64,000 nt of DNA from JANXUC01 sp964619065 (GCA_964619065.1 CAZUCC010000009.1:1-64000); one strand, 5' to 3'. Shown: positions 48,425 to 58,380, counted from the stretch's first letter. Notes: generated by a model not told the origin, from the letters alone. Translations and numbers: made by a program.

Positions 48425-50298
48425 ACGAAACCCGCAAGCTGGGGTTGTCGAAGTTCGAGCATCTGGACGAGGCTGTTCTGCTTTCGTTTCTGGACGGTGA
48501 GCTGGCCGTTGCCGATCAGAAGCTCGCGGAAGAGCACCTGACTGCTTGCTGGACCTGCCGCGACCGGCAGAACCAGCTGCAGGGAACAATCCGCCAGTTC
48601 TTGAGCTTTCGCGACACGTTGCGGCCCGCAGACTTCACGCCAGAGCAAGCCCCAGTCGAGCAATTTCGTCAGCGGCTGGCCTGGCAAGCTCAGGAGCAAG
48701 ACACATGCAGAACACTGTGGTCTGGAGTATGGGAAGGTTTGCGCGGGGCCGCTGGAATGATTGTTTCCCATCGGCAGGCTTCGCTCGCCATGGTGGTAGT
48801 GGTCGGCGTCCTGTTTGCTACGTTCACGGACGTGCTGACGTCGGCTGCCTCTGCGGAAACGCTGCTGCGGCGCGCTGAAGGCTTTGAAAACGCGCACCCG
48901 GTCGAGCCCGGCACGGTGGGGCTGCTGTCGATCCGAGTGGAGCATGTTAACGCCAAACGCCAGACGCAAGATCTAGGGACAGTTGAATTTGCCAAAGACA
49001 ACGGCGGCTCAGTGTATGCGATATCCCCGGCAGAAGATGCGGCACAAAAACAGGGTGCATTGATCCGCACCGCTGGCGGAACCGAGACGGCAAACACGTT
49101 TCCACAAGAAAGTGAGCTACCGGTTTCCGTAGAGCGCTATTTGGAGGCACAGCATTCGCTTCCCGATGTTTCGATCACGGAATTCCGCAAATTGGTGGCG
49201 GGACGGCAGACCACCGAGGCTACCTCAAAGCGCGAGGGTGCGGCCTACGAGGTGGACTATCCTTTTGCGGCCAACCATGCTTCGGGAATCCGCGAAGCTC
49301 AACTCGTGATGGACGCAAAAACCTACGAACCGGAACGGATCAGCATTGTGACGGCGAGTGCCGATGAGTACCGGTTCACGCGAATGGCGAGCTCAGAGAC
49401 GCCGCGCACTACGGAATGGGCAGGGATTTTCGATACACCCACCTTGATACCCTCACGCCTGCGAAGTGCGCAGACCGTGACCAATCTGACGAAAGCGTCC
49501 CCGCTGACCTACGCTGCCTCGCTTGCCACTGAGCAAGAGGTCTCGGTAGCCGCTGCTCTGCACAAGCTGGATGCCTGTTTGGGTGAGGAAGTTTACATCT
49601 ATCCGATGTCTGACGGAACGCTCCTCGTGCAAGGGTTGGTCGACCGCACCGAACGCCGGGATGCAATCCGAGGCGCGCTCCGCAGCCTCCCTTTCCCGGT
49701 AAGCGTGCAGCTCTATACTCCGAAAGACCTCGGGGCAGCGACGCTCTATCCACCACCCGATAGGATCGTGGCGGTCAGTATTCCGGGTAGCCCAAGTGCA
49801 AGAATTACCGTCGCCGACGCTTCCAATCAAGAGATCCCTCTCTACAACGAAATCTCCCGCCATGTGGCCAAACCGGGGATTTCGGAGGAAGAGCTCCACC
49901 AACGGGTCGCTTCGTTCTCGAATGAAGCGGTAACGCTTTCCCGGCAGACACTCTTGCATGCCTGGGCTTTGCGGCGCCTGGAGAATGAATTCGCTGAACA
50001 CCGTGTGGCGCAGCTCCCCGCTCCGGCACAACAACAAGCGGCGCGTCTGCGGGAAGAACATCGTCATGCGATTGCTAGCCTGACACGACGGCAGGCCGAG
50101 CTGCTTTCTTCCCTCATCGGACGTCCGATGGAAGTGCCCTCCTCAGTGGAAGCCCCCCCAGACAGCGCAGAGTTGCTGCGGTTGGCCCAACGGCAGCACC
50201 TCCTGATGCGGCGCCTGTTTGCCATGTCCGAGCCGGTCGAAGACACCCAAGCCAGCCTGAACGAGCTATTTTCGGCTCTCCGCCAAATCAGCCGCTAG
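48421..50298 (+). CDS. Large zf-HC2 anti-sigma-type membrane protein
   Basis: A 625-residue protein. The cytoplasmic N-terminus has LDEAVLLSFLDGELAVADQK and the zinc-finger HxxxCxxC in EEHLTACWTCRDRQNQL (about residues 39-46), the anti-sigma domain that sequesters the ECF factor. One membrane helix lies at about 120-138 (SLAMVVVVGVLFATFTDVL). The outer part is unusually long, about 485 residues: beta-rich from 145 to 400, then helical and glutamine/arginine-rich (LPAPAQQQAARLREEHRH). Typical anti-sigma proteins are near 200-250 residues, so this one carries a large sensor or scaffold domain I do not recognise. Four-base overlap with the sigma gene. Confidence 0.85.
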   Translation: MNETRKLGLSKFEHLDEAVLLSFLDGELAVADQKLAEEHLTACWTCRDRQNQLQGTIRQFLSFRDTLRPADFTPEQAPVEQFRQRLAWQAQEQDTCRTLWSGVWEGLRGAAGMIVSHRQASLAMVVVVGVLFATFTDVLTSAASAETLLRRAEGFENAHPVEPGTVGLLSIRVEHVNAKRQTQDLGTVEFAKDNGGSVYAISPAEDAAQKQGALIRTAGGTETANTFPQESELPVSVERYLEAQHSLPDVSITEFRKLVAGRQTTEATSKREGAAYEVDYPFAANHASGIREAQLVMDAKTYEPERISIVTASADEYRFTRMASSETPRTTEWAGIFDTPTLIPSRLRSAQTVTNLTKASPLTYAASLATEQEVSVAAALHKLDACLGEEVYIYPMSDGTLLVQGLVDRTERRDAIRGALRSLPFPVSVQLYTPKDLGAATLYPPPDRIVAVSIPGSPSARITVADASNQEIPLYNEISRHVAKPGISEEELHQRVASFSNEAVTLSRQTLLHAWALRRLENEFAEHRVAQLPAPAQQQAARLREEHRHAIASLTRRQAELLSSLIGRPMEVPSSVEAPPDSAELLRLAQRQHLLMRRLFAMSEPVEDTQASLNELFSALRQISR

Positions 50299-50329
50299 AC
50301 ACGGTTTCGGCGGTCTACAATACTGAACA

Positions 50330-53300
50330 GTGAAGCCCTGTCTTTTTTGTTGGATACTGGTTTTTGCAGTTCCGGCCGCCATGGCCCAAAGGGCCAGTCT
50401 TCGAGGCACCGTCAGTGACTCGACAGGCGGAGTATTGCCAGGCGTCAATATCATTGCGCTCAATGTCGATCAAGGTCTGAAGCGCGAGGCCTGGACGGAC
50501 CAATCCGGATCGTTCTCCATCCCGTTACTCCAGCCGGGCAATTACGTGGTCTCCGCCGAAAAGCAAGGGTTCGCCATCCTCGAAGTCACCGATCTGCTGC
50601 TCCACGTCGGTGATGCCCGCACTCTGCAATTAGTCCTGCCAGTCGCTAAAGTGCGCATCCAGATTCGGGTCAATGACCGCACTGGTGGAGTCGAGACCGT
50701 GAATCCGACGCTGGGGCAAGTGGTGACTGGGAATGTGATTCGCGATGCGCCGCTCGAGGACCGCACCGTGCTGGATCTCGCGCTGCTACAGCCCGGCGTG
50801 CTCCCCGTGAACGCCGACGCAGCGGGCATCACCGGGTTCAGCATCACCGGCAACCGGGAGGATTCTGTCACCTTTCTCCTCGACGGCGCTCACAATAACA
50901 ATTTGCTGACCAACGCCGTGACCTATGCTCCCAACCCGGACACAATCTCTGAATTTCGTGTTCTTACCAGTAATTACACTGCGGACTACGGACGCAATGG
51001 CGGTGGCATTATCACTCTCGTTACGAAGTCGGGCACGAATTCTGTGCACGGCACCGCCTTTGAGTTTCTGCGCAATGAAGTTTTGAACGCCAATACGTTC
51101 TTCAACAAGAACAATGGTCAGCCGCGTCCCGTTCTGAAGCGTAATCAGTTCGGAGGAACGTTAGGTGGGCCCCTCGCTTTGCCTTTCAAGGCGCGTGAGG
51201 AACACCGCGCCTTCTTCTTTGTGAGCTATCAGGGTACGCGCCAAACACAGGACATTTCTTCTGGTGGAACAACATTTACGCCCGAGGAGATCCAAGGTGA
51301 CTTTTCCCATGCTCAAAAAGCGGCTTGCCCGCAACCCAGTATGGATGGCTGCCCAGATCAAGGCGTCGTCAATTTCCTGGAAGCAAGCCCATTCTTTTTG
51401 CCCCCCGGTAAGACATCCGCTGATGCTGTCATTGACCCCTCGAAATTTAATACTGTGGCCAAAAACTACATTCAGGCCGGCCTGATTCCGGCGGCAGCGT
51501 CAGGACAGGTGGTGGCCCCAGAGCACTTGCAGACGGACAGTAACGAGCTGACGGCGAGATTCGATCTTGAGCTCAGTTCAAAAGACCGGGTCTCCTTAAC
51601 TCTGGGAGAAAATCGCACTCGTTTCGTCGATCCTTTCCCTTTTGCGGATGTACCCGGCTACCCCACGGAGTCCAAGGTCACAAGCGGATTTGCAAACGGA
51701 TCCTATGTGCGCATGTTTTCCCCGACGCTACTGAATGAGCTTCGCCTTGGTGTTCAGCGCAGCTTATCCGACAATGAAAATCCGCTGACTCATCTGCCCC
51801 GCCCCCAGGATTTGGGCATGTTGGGGGTTACGCCAGACCGTCCGACCGGACCGCCAGCATTGTCTTTCGACTCAGGTTTGGCCGTGGGGTTCAGTCTGCA
51901 GGGCCCGTCCCAGCTTGTGGACAACACGTTTTCGGTGGGGGATACGTTGACCTGGACGCGGTCGCGGCACACATGGAAGCTGGGCGGGGGCATTTCCGCT
52001 TACCAAAACAACACGGCCTTTGCCTTCTTGGTGGATGGCCTTTATACGTTCACCAGCGACGGTTCCGGAGCCGTAAGCACGGGCAACGATCTGGCAAACT
52101 TTCTCGTGGGTTTGCCCACGGCTTATCAACAAGGGCCCGACGCGCACTCGAATATTCGCAACAAAGCAACGAACGCCTTTCTTTTGGATGAGTGGCGCAT
52201 ACTCCCACATTTGGTACTGACCCTGGGGCTGCGCTACGAGTACAGCACGCCGAAGAGCGACACCTCCGGTCGGACGTTCTCCATTATTCCAGGACAGCGG
52301 TCGCAAGTGTTTCCCAAGGCGCCGGTGGGCCTGGTGTTCCCCGGCGATCCGGGCGCACCGCGTGGGGTCAACTTTCCCGATAAGAAGGACTTTGCTCCAC
52401 GCTTTGGCTTCGCCTGGGATATTACTGGCAAGGGAAAAACGAGCCTGCGCGGTGGTGCGGGCGTTTTCTACAACATTGTGAAGGCGGACGACAACCTGCA
52501 GTTCAACGGACAGCCGCCGTTTTACTCATCCGCTGGTATCGAAAGCTTTCCAGATCCGCCCACGCCCCTTACGTCGGAAGTGAACTACCTGGCTCAGCCC
52601 TTTGCCGCGACGGGCAGAATCAACCCCTTCCCGTCGAAACCTCCCTCCAGCAACATCGACTTCAAAGCCGCTGGCTTTCTCCCTTTTGGATCATCGGGGA
52701 GTATTTTTGTCGTCGATCCGCACCTGCGCACGCCTTACATCTATCAATACAATTTGAGCTTGCAACACGACCTGGGTTCGAATACCGTGCTCGAGCTCAG
52801 TTACGCTGGGAGCAGCTCGCGCAAGCTCACAACACTCGTCGACGTGAATCCGTTCCAGCTTGGAAGCTACGACCGGGTACTGAACACCTTCCCCGGCAAC
52901 AGCAGCTGCTCTGTTGCAGATTCCGAAAAATGCTCTTTTGGGCAGATTCTGGAATACGCCAATGCCAGCAGCGCACAGTTCCACAGCCTGGAGGCAAGCC
53001 TACGAAAAGAGGTTTCCCACAACCGCTGGTTCGGGGACTCTTATTTCACGCTTGCGTACACCTATTCTCACAACATCGACAACGCCTCGGGATCCAGTTT
53101 CCTCGACAACCGTAATACGATTGTTCCCTCCTACAACCATGATCGATTCCGCGCGTCCTCCGATTTTGATTTGCGTCATCGCCTTGTTTTCAGTGGCGGC
53201 TGGAAGCTGCCCTTCGGAGAAGTTTGGTCTTCAGCCCCCAAACGGTTGACCCACGGGTGGCGTGTTTTTCCACTCATAAAATGGAGAACAGGGTTTCCCA

Positions 53301-53782
53301 TCGATGTATTCGCCAACCTGGCGGCTGCTAACAACTTCGCCAGTCCGGGTCCGTCCGCTGCTGGAGATATCGAACTCGTACACGCCAACCTTATCGCGCC
53401 ACTCCGGATTTTGGATCCCCGGCAACTTCAGACCTTGGACGGAGTCACAGGACACTTTTTGTTCGACCCGGCCAGCTTTACTGCAACTTTTCCGCCGGAC
53501 GTACAGACCGTCTCCGATCCGGGTTCGCGCACCTACGGCAATCTTCCACGCAATTTCTTCCGCGGTACGGGCAGCATACGAGCGGATATGGCAATCGCAA
53601 AAGAAACCGCTCTGTGGGGGGAACACTTGAATGGAGAGTTTCGAGCGGACTTCTTTAATCTGTTGAATCACACAAATTTCGCTGACCCCTATACAAACAT
53701 CAACAACCCGGACTTTTTCGGACAAACACTCTTCGCCGGCGATCCCCGTGTTGTGCAGCTCTCGATGCGCCTGACTTTCTAG
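50330..53782 (+). CDS. Oar-like TonB-dependent outer-membrane receptor
   Basis: An 1150-residue outer-membrane protein. The signal peptide covers residues 1-19 (FCWILVFAVPAAMAQ). A carboxypeptidase-regulatory-like domain (about 22-105) has SLRGTVSDSTGGVLPGVNII and LLQPGNYVVSAEKQGF. The plug domain (about 125-235) includes FSITGNREDSVTFLLDGAHN and TISEFRVLTSNYTADYGRNG. The rest is a beta barrel ending in an aromatic residue (VVQLSMRLTF), as outer-membrane proteins do. This Oar-type layout is highly multiplied in Acidobacteriota, where oligosaccharide or peptide uptake is assumed. It starts at GTG, 31 bases after the anti-sigma-type gene, and may be controlled by that pair. Confidence 0.93.
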   Translation: MKPCLFCWILVFAVPAAMAQRASLRGTVSDSTGGVLPGVNIIALNVDQGLKREAWTDQSGSFSIPLLQPGNYVVSAEKQGFAILEVTDLLLHVGDARTLQLVLPVAKVRIQIRVNDRTGGVETVNPTLGQVVTGNVIRDAPLEDRTVLDLALLQPGVLPVNADAAGITGFSITGNREDSVTFLLDGAHNNNLLTNAVTYAPNPDTISEFRVLTSNYTADYGRNGGGIITLVTKSGTNSVHGTAFEFLRNEVLNANTFFNKNNGQPRPVLKRNQFGGTLGGPLALPFKAREEHRAFFFVSYQGTRQTQDISSGGTTFTPEEIQGDFSHAQKAACPQPSMDGCPDQGVVNFLEASPFFLPPGKTSADAVIDPSKFNTVAKNYIQAGLIPAAASGQVVAPEHLQTDSNELTARFDLELSSKDRVSLTLGENRTRFVDPFPFADVPGYPTESKVTSGFANGSYVRMFSPTLLNELRLGVQRSLSDNENPLTHLPRPQDLGMLGVTPDRPTGPPALSFDSGLAVGFSLQGPSQLVDNTFSVGDTLTWTRSRHTWKLGGGISAYQNNTAFAFLVDGLYTFTSDGSGAVSTGNDLANFLVGLPTAYQQGPDAHSNIRNKATNAFLLDEWRILPHLVLTLGLRYEYSTPKSDTSGRTFSIIPGQRSQVFPKAPVGLVFPGDPGAPRGVNFPDKKDFAPRFGFAWDITGKGKTSLRGGAGVFYNIVKADDNLQFNGQPPFYSSAGIESFPDPPTPLTSEVNYLAQPFAATGRINPFPSKPPSSNIDFKAAGFLPFGSSGSIFVVDPHLRTPYIYQYNLSLQHDLGSNTVLELSYAGSSSRKLTTLVDVNPFQLGSYDRVLNTFPGNSSCSVADSEKCSFGQILEYANASSAQFHSLEASLRKEVSHNRWFGDSYFTLAYTYSHNIDNASGSSFLDNRNTIVPSYNHDRFRASSDFDLRHRLVFSGGWKLPFGEVWSSAPKRLTHGWRVFPLIKWRTGFPIDVFANLAAANNFASPGPSAAGDIELVHANLIAPLRILDPRQLQTLDGVTGHFLFDPASFTATFPPDVQTVSDPGSRTYGNLPRNFFRGTGSIRADMAIAKETALWGEHLNGEFRADFFNLLNHTNFADPYTNINNPDFFGQTLFAGDPRVVQLSMRLTF

Positions 53783-53819
53783 AGCAAGTTTCCGGGTTTG
53801 GGAAGCAACAAAAGGGAAG

Positions 53820-53840
53820 GGCACGGCTTTCAGCCGTGCC
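53820..53840. terminator. Hairpin between converging receptor and ddl genes
   Basis: GGCACGGCT and AGCCGTGCC form a perfect 9-bp stem with a TTC loop. There is no T-run on the plus side; on the minus side it runs into CTTCCCTTTTG. A weak bidirectional terminator is possible. Confidence 0.45.
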
Positions 53841-53871
53841 GCAAACGTGCTCAGAAAAAATGCCCTAACGC

Positions 53872-55074
53872 CTATTCACGACTGTAGCGATTCTTCTTCT
53901 TGTCTTTGTGCCGCTCGATCCCCAACTCAATAAGCCGATCGATCAACTCTGGATAATTCAGCCCCGACGCCACCCATAGTTTCGGATACATGCTAATCGC
54001 AGTGAATCCAGGCATCGTATTGATTTCGTTCACATAGAACTTCTGGCGCACCGGGTCCATCAGGAAATCGACGCGCGCCAGCCCCGAACAATCCACCGCC
54101 TGAAACGCAGCGATTGCCAATCGCTGGACTTGCTTCGTTTGTGTCTTGGTCAGCTTAGCGGGAATAATGAGCTGCGAACCTTCGTCCAGGTATTTTGCTT
54201 TGTAGTCGTAGAACTCTGTGGCGGGAACGATTTCTCCCGGGATCGAAGCGGTTGGTTTATCGTTGCCTAGCACCGAACACTCAATTTCACGCGCCTTGCG
54301 CTTCTTCCCTCCCACACCCTGCTCGATGACGATCTTGCGATCATAGCGCGCCGCCTCATGCATGGCCGCTGCAAGTTCGCCTCGATTGCGAACCTTCGAA
54401 ATACCCACCGAAGATCCTAGATTTGCGGGCTTCACGAAAACTGGATACTGCAGTTTGTTCTCGATCAGGCGCCGCGCTTTTGCAGGAGCTGATTCCCAGT
54501 CGCCGCGCAGGATGGTGACATGCTTCACCAGCGGCAGTCCCGCTGCACGGAAAAGTTCCTTCATAATGTGCTTGTCCATGCCGCAGGCGGAGCCGAGAAC
54601 GCCTGCGCCAACGTAGGCAATGTCGGCGAGTTCCAGCAAGCCTTGAATCGTGCCATCCTCTCCGAACGTGCCATGGAGAACAGGAAAGATGACATCCACC
54701 TGAATGCTGTGGTCAGTCCATCGGCGCGACATTTCACCTGCGCCGGTCTGGAACAGGCTCATAGATCCAGCCGCACTTCGAGCTGGAACCGGAGGAATCA
54801 CAATGGCAGATCCCTGCTCCAGAATAGCGGCTGAGGGCGTTGCCTCAGGGTCGCCCGCGCGCAACGAGCGCTCTTCATGCTTTCCTTGCAACAGCGCCTC
54901 CGCGTGCCCGGCTGTGACCCAGAGGCCGTCCTTGGTGATGCCAATGGGAACGACCTCGTACTTGTCTTTATCGATGGCGTTGAGGACGGAGGCGGCAGAA
55001 AGCAGCGAGATTTCATGCTCGCCAGATCGGCCGCCAAACAAAACGCCGACGCGGAGTTTCTTATTTTTCCCCAA
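53872..55074 (-). CDS. ddl: D-alanine--D-alanine ligase
   Basis: A 400-residue ATP-grasp ligase that joins two D-alanines for peptidoglycan precursors. It begins LRVGVLFGGRSGEHEISLLS, has FPVLHGTFGEDGTIQGLLEL followed by IAYVGAGVLGSACGMDKHIM, the ATP-grasp strand YPVFVKPANLGSSVGISKV, REIECSVLGND and the metal site DFLMDPVRQKFYVNEINTMP. The length exceeds the usual 300-370 because of an insert near residues 80-115. The start is TTG at 55074 with GGAGCGGG ahead of it. It converges with the receptor gene. The C-terminus is rich in lysine (HKDKKKNRYS). Confidence 0.95.
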   Translation of the reverse strand: MGKNKKLRVGVLFGGRSGEHEISLLSAASVLNAIDKDKYEVVPIGITKDGLWVTAGHAEALLQGKHEERSLRAGDPEATPSAAILEQGSAIVIPPVPARSAAGSMSLFQTGAGEMSRRWTDHSIQVDVIFPVLHGTFGEDGTIQGLLELADIAYVGAGVLGSACGMDKHIMKELFRAAGLPLVKHVTILRGDWESAPAKARRLIENKLQYPVFVKPANLGSSVGISKVRNRGELAAAMHEAARYDRKIVIEQGVGGKKRKAREIECSVLGNDKPTASIPGEIVPATEFYDYKAKYLDEGSQLIIPAKLTKTQTKQVQRLAIAAFQAVDCSGLARVDFLMDPVRQKFYVNEINTMPGFTAISMYPKLWVASGLNYPELIDRLIELGIERHKDKKKNRYSRE

Positions 55075-55126
55075 AAATCCCGCTCCAGGAAGTTTTATAA
55101 AAATGAATTCTTAAAACCTTCTCACT

Positions 55127-55165
55127 TGTCATTCCGAGGGTTTTAGCCCTGAGGAATCTGCTATT
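55127..55165. repeat. Short repeat related to family 1
   Basis: TGTCATTCCGAGGG, six bases, then CCCTGAGGAATCTGCT: the same ATTCCGAG and GAGGAATCTGCT blocks that occur in copy C of family 1. It is intergenic, between ddl and arginase. Confidence 0.6.
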
Positions 55166-55216
55166 TCCCTGGGTTCAGCACCCCATAAATCTTCGCGATG
55201 TTCCTGCCATCAGCCT

Positions 55217-56179
55217 CTATAGAATCTTCTTTCCAAATGCGGAAAGCGTCAGCTCCACCGCCAGGTCCGCCGTGCGGTTCTTCTCATCCAATACCGGATT
55301 AATTTCCACGATCTCAAAACTCAACATGCCGCCGTGGTCCGCGAGAATTTCCATGGCCAGATGCGCCTCACGGTAGGTAGCGCCGCCGCGTACTGGTGTG
55401 CCCACACCCGGCGCATCTTCCGGATCAACCCAGTCCATATCCAGCGACACGTGAAAACCCGCCGTGCCCTTGCTTACAATCCATAAAGCCTCTTCCATGA
55501 GAGGACGGATCCCGCGTTCGTCGATATCCCGCATCGTGAAAACATGAATACCTGAGCGGCGAATATTCTCGCTTTCGGCGGCGTCAATGTCGCGCACGCC
55601 GAAGAGCACGCAGTTCCCCGGTTTCACCTTGGGCGAAAAATCATAAATATTTCCCAGGTCGACGGGACCCAAGCCCACCAGCGCTGCCAAAGGCATACCG
55701 TGGACATTGCCGCTTGGCGATGTGCCCGGAGTGTTGATGTCGCTGTGCGCGTCCAGCCAAATCAGACCGACCTTCTCACTCTGGCGGCGATAAAATTCCG
55801 CCACGCCAGAGACCGTCCCTGCCGCGACCGAGTGGTCGCCGCCGAGGACAAGCGGAATCTTGCCGGCTTCCAAGGCTTTGACGACAAGTTCCGCGCTCTT
55901 GCCGCAGGTAGCCGCAATCTCTTTCAGATATTTCGCGGCGGGATCGCCTTCTTTCTTGAGCTCCGGCATGGCGACGGCGACATTTCCGCCATCTTCCACC
56001 GTGTGGCCCAGAGCTTCCAGGCGCGCTTCCAGACCCGCGACGCGAACGGCCGAAGGCCCCATATCGACGCCGCGGCGGGATTGCCCGAGGTCGAGCGGTA
56101 CACCGATCACATGAATTTTCTTGGGCCCAAACGACGCGGGAAGCTCTCTGCTTGTTGCCAAAGTTGTCTCGTCTGCCAT
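55217..56179 (-). CDS. rocF: Arginase
   Basis: A 320-residue manganese enzyme that splits arginine into ornithine and urea. All metal-binding motifs are there: LVLGGDHSVAAGTVSG, IWLDAHSDINTPGTSPSGNV (DAHxD) and HVSLDMDWVDPEDAPGVGTP (SxDxDxxDP). It begins with family sequence KIHVIGVPLDLGQSRRGVDM after a 25-residue lead. The ATG at 56179 is chosen because GAGGTGGGG precedes it; an in-frame GTG three codons upstream is less likely. It directly follows asnS (13 bases from stop to start) and is probably co-transcribed. No urease or ornithine gene is nearby. Confidence 0.93.
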   Translation of the reverse strand: MADETTLATSRELPASFGPKKIHVIGVPLDLGQSRRGVDMGPSAVRVAGLEARLEALGHTVEDGGNVAVAMPELKKEGDPAAKYLKEIAATCGKSAELVVKALEAGKIPLVLGGDHSVAAGTVSGVAEFYRRQSEKVGLIWLDAHSDINTPGTSPSGNVHGMPLAALVGLGPVDLGNIYDFSPKVKPGNCVLFGVRDIDAAESENIRRSGIHVFTMRDIDERGIRPLMEEALWIVSKGTAGFHVSLDMDWVDPEDAPGVGTPVRGGATYREAHLAMEILADHGGMLSFEIVEINPVLDEKNRTADLAVELTLSAFGKKIL

Positions 56180-56191
56180 GTCCCCCACCTC

Positions 56192-57517
56192 TTACGGATA
56201 CAAACGGTGCAACATGCGCGGGAACGGAATCGTCTCGCGAACGTGTTCCAAACCACAAACCCACGCAACCACACGCTCAATCCCCATGCCGAATCCGCCA
56301 TGTGGTACGCTGCCATATTTCCGTAAATCGAGATACCACTTGAAAGCTTCCTCGGGTAAGCCGTGCTCATGAATGCGCTGCACCATTAGCTCGTACGACG
56401 ACATACGCTGCGACCCGCCAATAATCTCTCCGTAACCCTCTGGCGCCAGCACATCCACGCACAGGGCTGCTTTTGGATTGTCCGGATCAGGCTCCATGTA
56501 GAACGCCTTGACCTTCGCGGGATAGCGATGCACCATCACCGGCCGGTCGAACTTCTGCGCGAGATAGGTTTCGTCCGGCGAGCCAAGATCGCCGCCCCAT
56601 TCGAATTTGTGCTCGAGAGCGCCTTGCGTGTGGCCTTCCTGCAACATTCGAACCGCTTCGTCGTAACTGATCCGCGGAAACGGCGCTTCCACCTTCTCCA
56701 GCTTGGTAACATCGCGGCCGATTGTGGCTAGCTCGGGACGGCGGCGATCCAGGCAGCGCTTCACCACAAAGCTGACCAGACCCTCCGCCAGTTCCATCAG
56801 GTCATCCAGCGTAGCGTAGGCAACTTCTGGCTCCACCATCCAGAATTCGGTGAGATGACGCCGCGTTTTCGATTTCTCCGCCCGGAACGTCGGTCCGAAC
56901 GAATACACTTTGCCCAAAGCCATCGCCGTGGCTTCAATGTAAAGCTGCCCCGATTGCGTAAGGTAGGCCTGCTCATCAAAGTAATCGACGGGAAAAAGTG
57001 TGCTCGTGCCTTCGCACGCAGCAGGCGTAAGAATAGGCGGGTCAGTAAGAGTGAATCCACGCTCGTCGAAGAAATCGCGGACAGCTTTCACAATCTCGGC
57101 GCGCACCTTCAAAATCGCCGCCTGCCTCGGTGAGCGCACCCACAGATGCCGATGCTCCATTAGGAAGTCGACGCCGTGCTCCTTCGGAGTGATCGGATAC
57201 GAATCCGATTCGGAAACCCTCTGCACAACCTGCACCTGCGTCACATCGAGTTCAAAGCCGCCTGGAGCGCGCTTGTCGGCACGCACCTTACCTTCCACGA
57301 TCACGCTGGATTCCTGCGTCAGCCCCTTCACCGCGTCGAAAACTTCCGCGGGAACAGCGCTCTTCGCCAGCACTCCCTGAATCACGCCCGAGCCGTCGCG
57401 GAAAATGGGGAATAAAAGCTTGCCGCTCTCTCGCAAGTTATAAAGCCAGCCACGCACGGTCACACTCTGGCCGTCGTACTTGCCGATTTCTGAGATTGCT
57501 GTTATCGGTGCTTGCAT
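56192..57517 (-). CDS. asnS: Asparaginyl-tRNA synthetase
   Basis: A 441-residue class IIb synthetase. The N-terminal OB-fold anticodon domain has VTVRGWLYNLRESGKLLFPI. Class II motifs follow: FFDERGFTLTDPPILTPAAC, motif 2 in YSFGPTFRAEKSKTRRHLTE followed by FWMVEPE, and motif 3 in GFGMGIERVVAWVCGL. It ends ETIPFPRMLHRLYP, the characteristic AsnRS ending, which separates it from AspRS. AsnRS here means that asparaginyl-tRNA need not be made by transamidation. Start at ATG 57517. Next gene on the strand is arginase. Confidence 0.95.
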   Translation of the reverse strand: MQAPITAISEIGKYDGQSVTVRGWLYNLRESGKLLFPIFRDGSGVIQGVLAKSAVPAEVFDAVKGLTQESSVIVEGKVRADKRAPGGFELDVTQVQVVQRVSESDSYPITPKEHGVDFLMEHRHLWVRSPRQAAILKVRAEIVKAVRDFFDERGFTLTDPPILTPAACEGTSTLFPVDYFDEQAYLTQSGQLYIEATAMALGKVYSFGPTFRAEKSKTRRHLTEFWMVEPEVAYATLDDLMELAEGLVSFVVKRCLDRRRPELATIGRDVTKLEKVEAPFPRISYDEAVRMLQEGHTQGALEHKFEWGGDLGSPDETYLAQKFDRPVMVHRYPAKVKAFYMEPDPDNPKAALCVDVLAPEGYGEIIGGSQRMSSYELMVQRIHEHGLPEEAFKWYLDLRKYGSVPHGGFGMGIERVVAWVCGLEHVRETIPFPRMLHRLYP

Positions 57518-57555
57518 AAAAGATTCGTTTTTGAGGTCGGAGTTTCTGGCGAACG

Positions 57556-58380
57556 CTACAGCTCTTCCAGCTTTTTGTAAGCGGCTGTCATATCACTGGA
57601 AATATCTTTCTTGTTGGGCTCCGCTTCGATCTCCAGAACCAGCGGTGGCGTGTTCGGTGCGGAACGCAGCAGGCGCACAGCCTCCTCCCAGTCGATATTT
57701 CCTTTTCCCGGCCACAAATGTGCATCGCGGTCTTTCATGTTGTCGTGCGCGTGCGAGGAGCAAATGTACTCTTTTACGGTCTCGAACGCCTGCGCCACAT
57801 CGCTCATCAAGTGCGCATGGCCGATATCGAAACAAATGCCCGTGTCTTCAAAATGCGCGGCCCGGATAAACTCCACCAGTTTTTCCGGCGTGGAGAATTC
57901 GTTCGGAATATTCTCCAGCAAAATGCGGACGCCCAGCGGTTTCGCGAAAGCCCGCAAGTGCTCAATCGAGGTCATCGCGGCTTCGTTCTTTTTTTCGTCG
58001 AAATACTCGCCTGTGGTTCCAATATGCTGAATCAGGAAGCGAAACGGAATCTGCTCTGCAATCTCAATCGCGCGCTTCACTTCATCCATCGCTTCGATGC
58101 GCTGCGCCCTGTCGCTGGACGCGATGTTCACCGGAGGCGCGCCCGCGCGGCCCGACTCATAGTCCGCATACTGAGGGGCGTGGACGGAAAGCAACTCCAC
58201 AGCGTTGCCGCGAAACCAGTCCCCGATTTCGCGCACGTGTTGCTTGCGGTTGGCATAATCAAAATGCTGGCGTGAGGCATGAATCTCAATTGTCTGCGCA
58301 CCACCTCGCACCATTTGATCGAGAAGACCCGGATGCAGCCGCTCCTTCGCGAAAGGATATGTCGAAACGCCACGTAGCAT
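57556..58380 (-). CDS. Sugar phosphate isomerase/epimerase-type TIM barrel
   Basis: A 274-residue protein of the xylose isomerase-like/AP endonuclease 2 superfamily. It begins MLRGVSTYPFAKERLHPGLL, then IEIHASRQHFDY, ELLSVHAPQYADYESG, FLIQHIGTTGEY, RILLENIPNEFSTPEKLVEF, GICFDIGHAHL, SSHAHDNMKDRDAHLWPGKG, and PLVLEIEAEP. The H, E, D and H residues at strand ends suit a divalent-metal site. The start at 58380 shares a base with the stop of the gamma-glutamyltransferase gene (TGATG), so the two are translationally coupled. The substrate is unknown. Confidence 0.85.
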   Translation of the reverse strand: MLRGVSTYPFAKERLHPGLLDQMVRGGAQTIEIHASRQHFDYANRKQHVREIGDWFRGNAVELLSVHAPQYADYESGRAGAPPVNIASSDRAQRIEAMDEVKRAIEIAEQIPFRFLIQHIGTTGEYFDEKKNEAAMTSIEHLRAFAKPLGVRILLENIPNEFSTPEKLVEFIRAAHFEDTGICFDIGHAHLMSDVAQAFETVKEYICSSHAHDNMKDRDAHLWPGKGNIDWEEAVRLLRSAPNTPPLVLEIEAEPNKKDISSDMTAAYKKLEEL

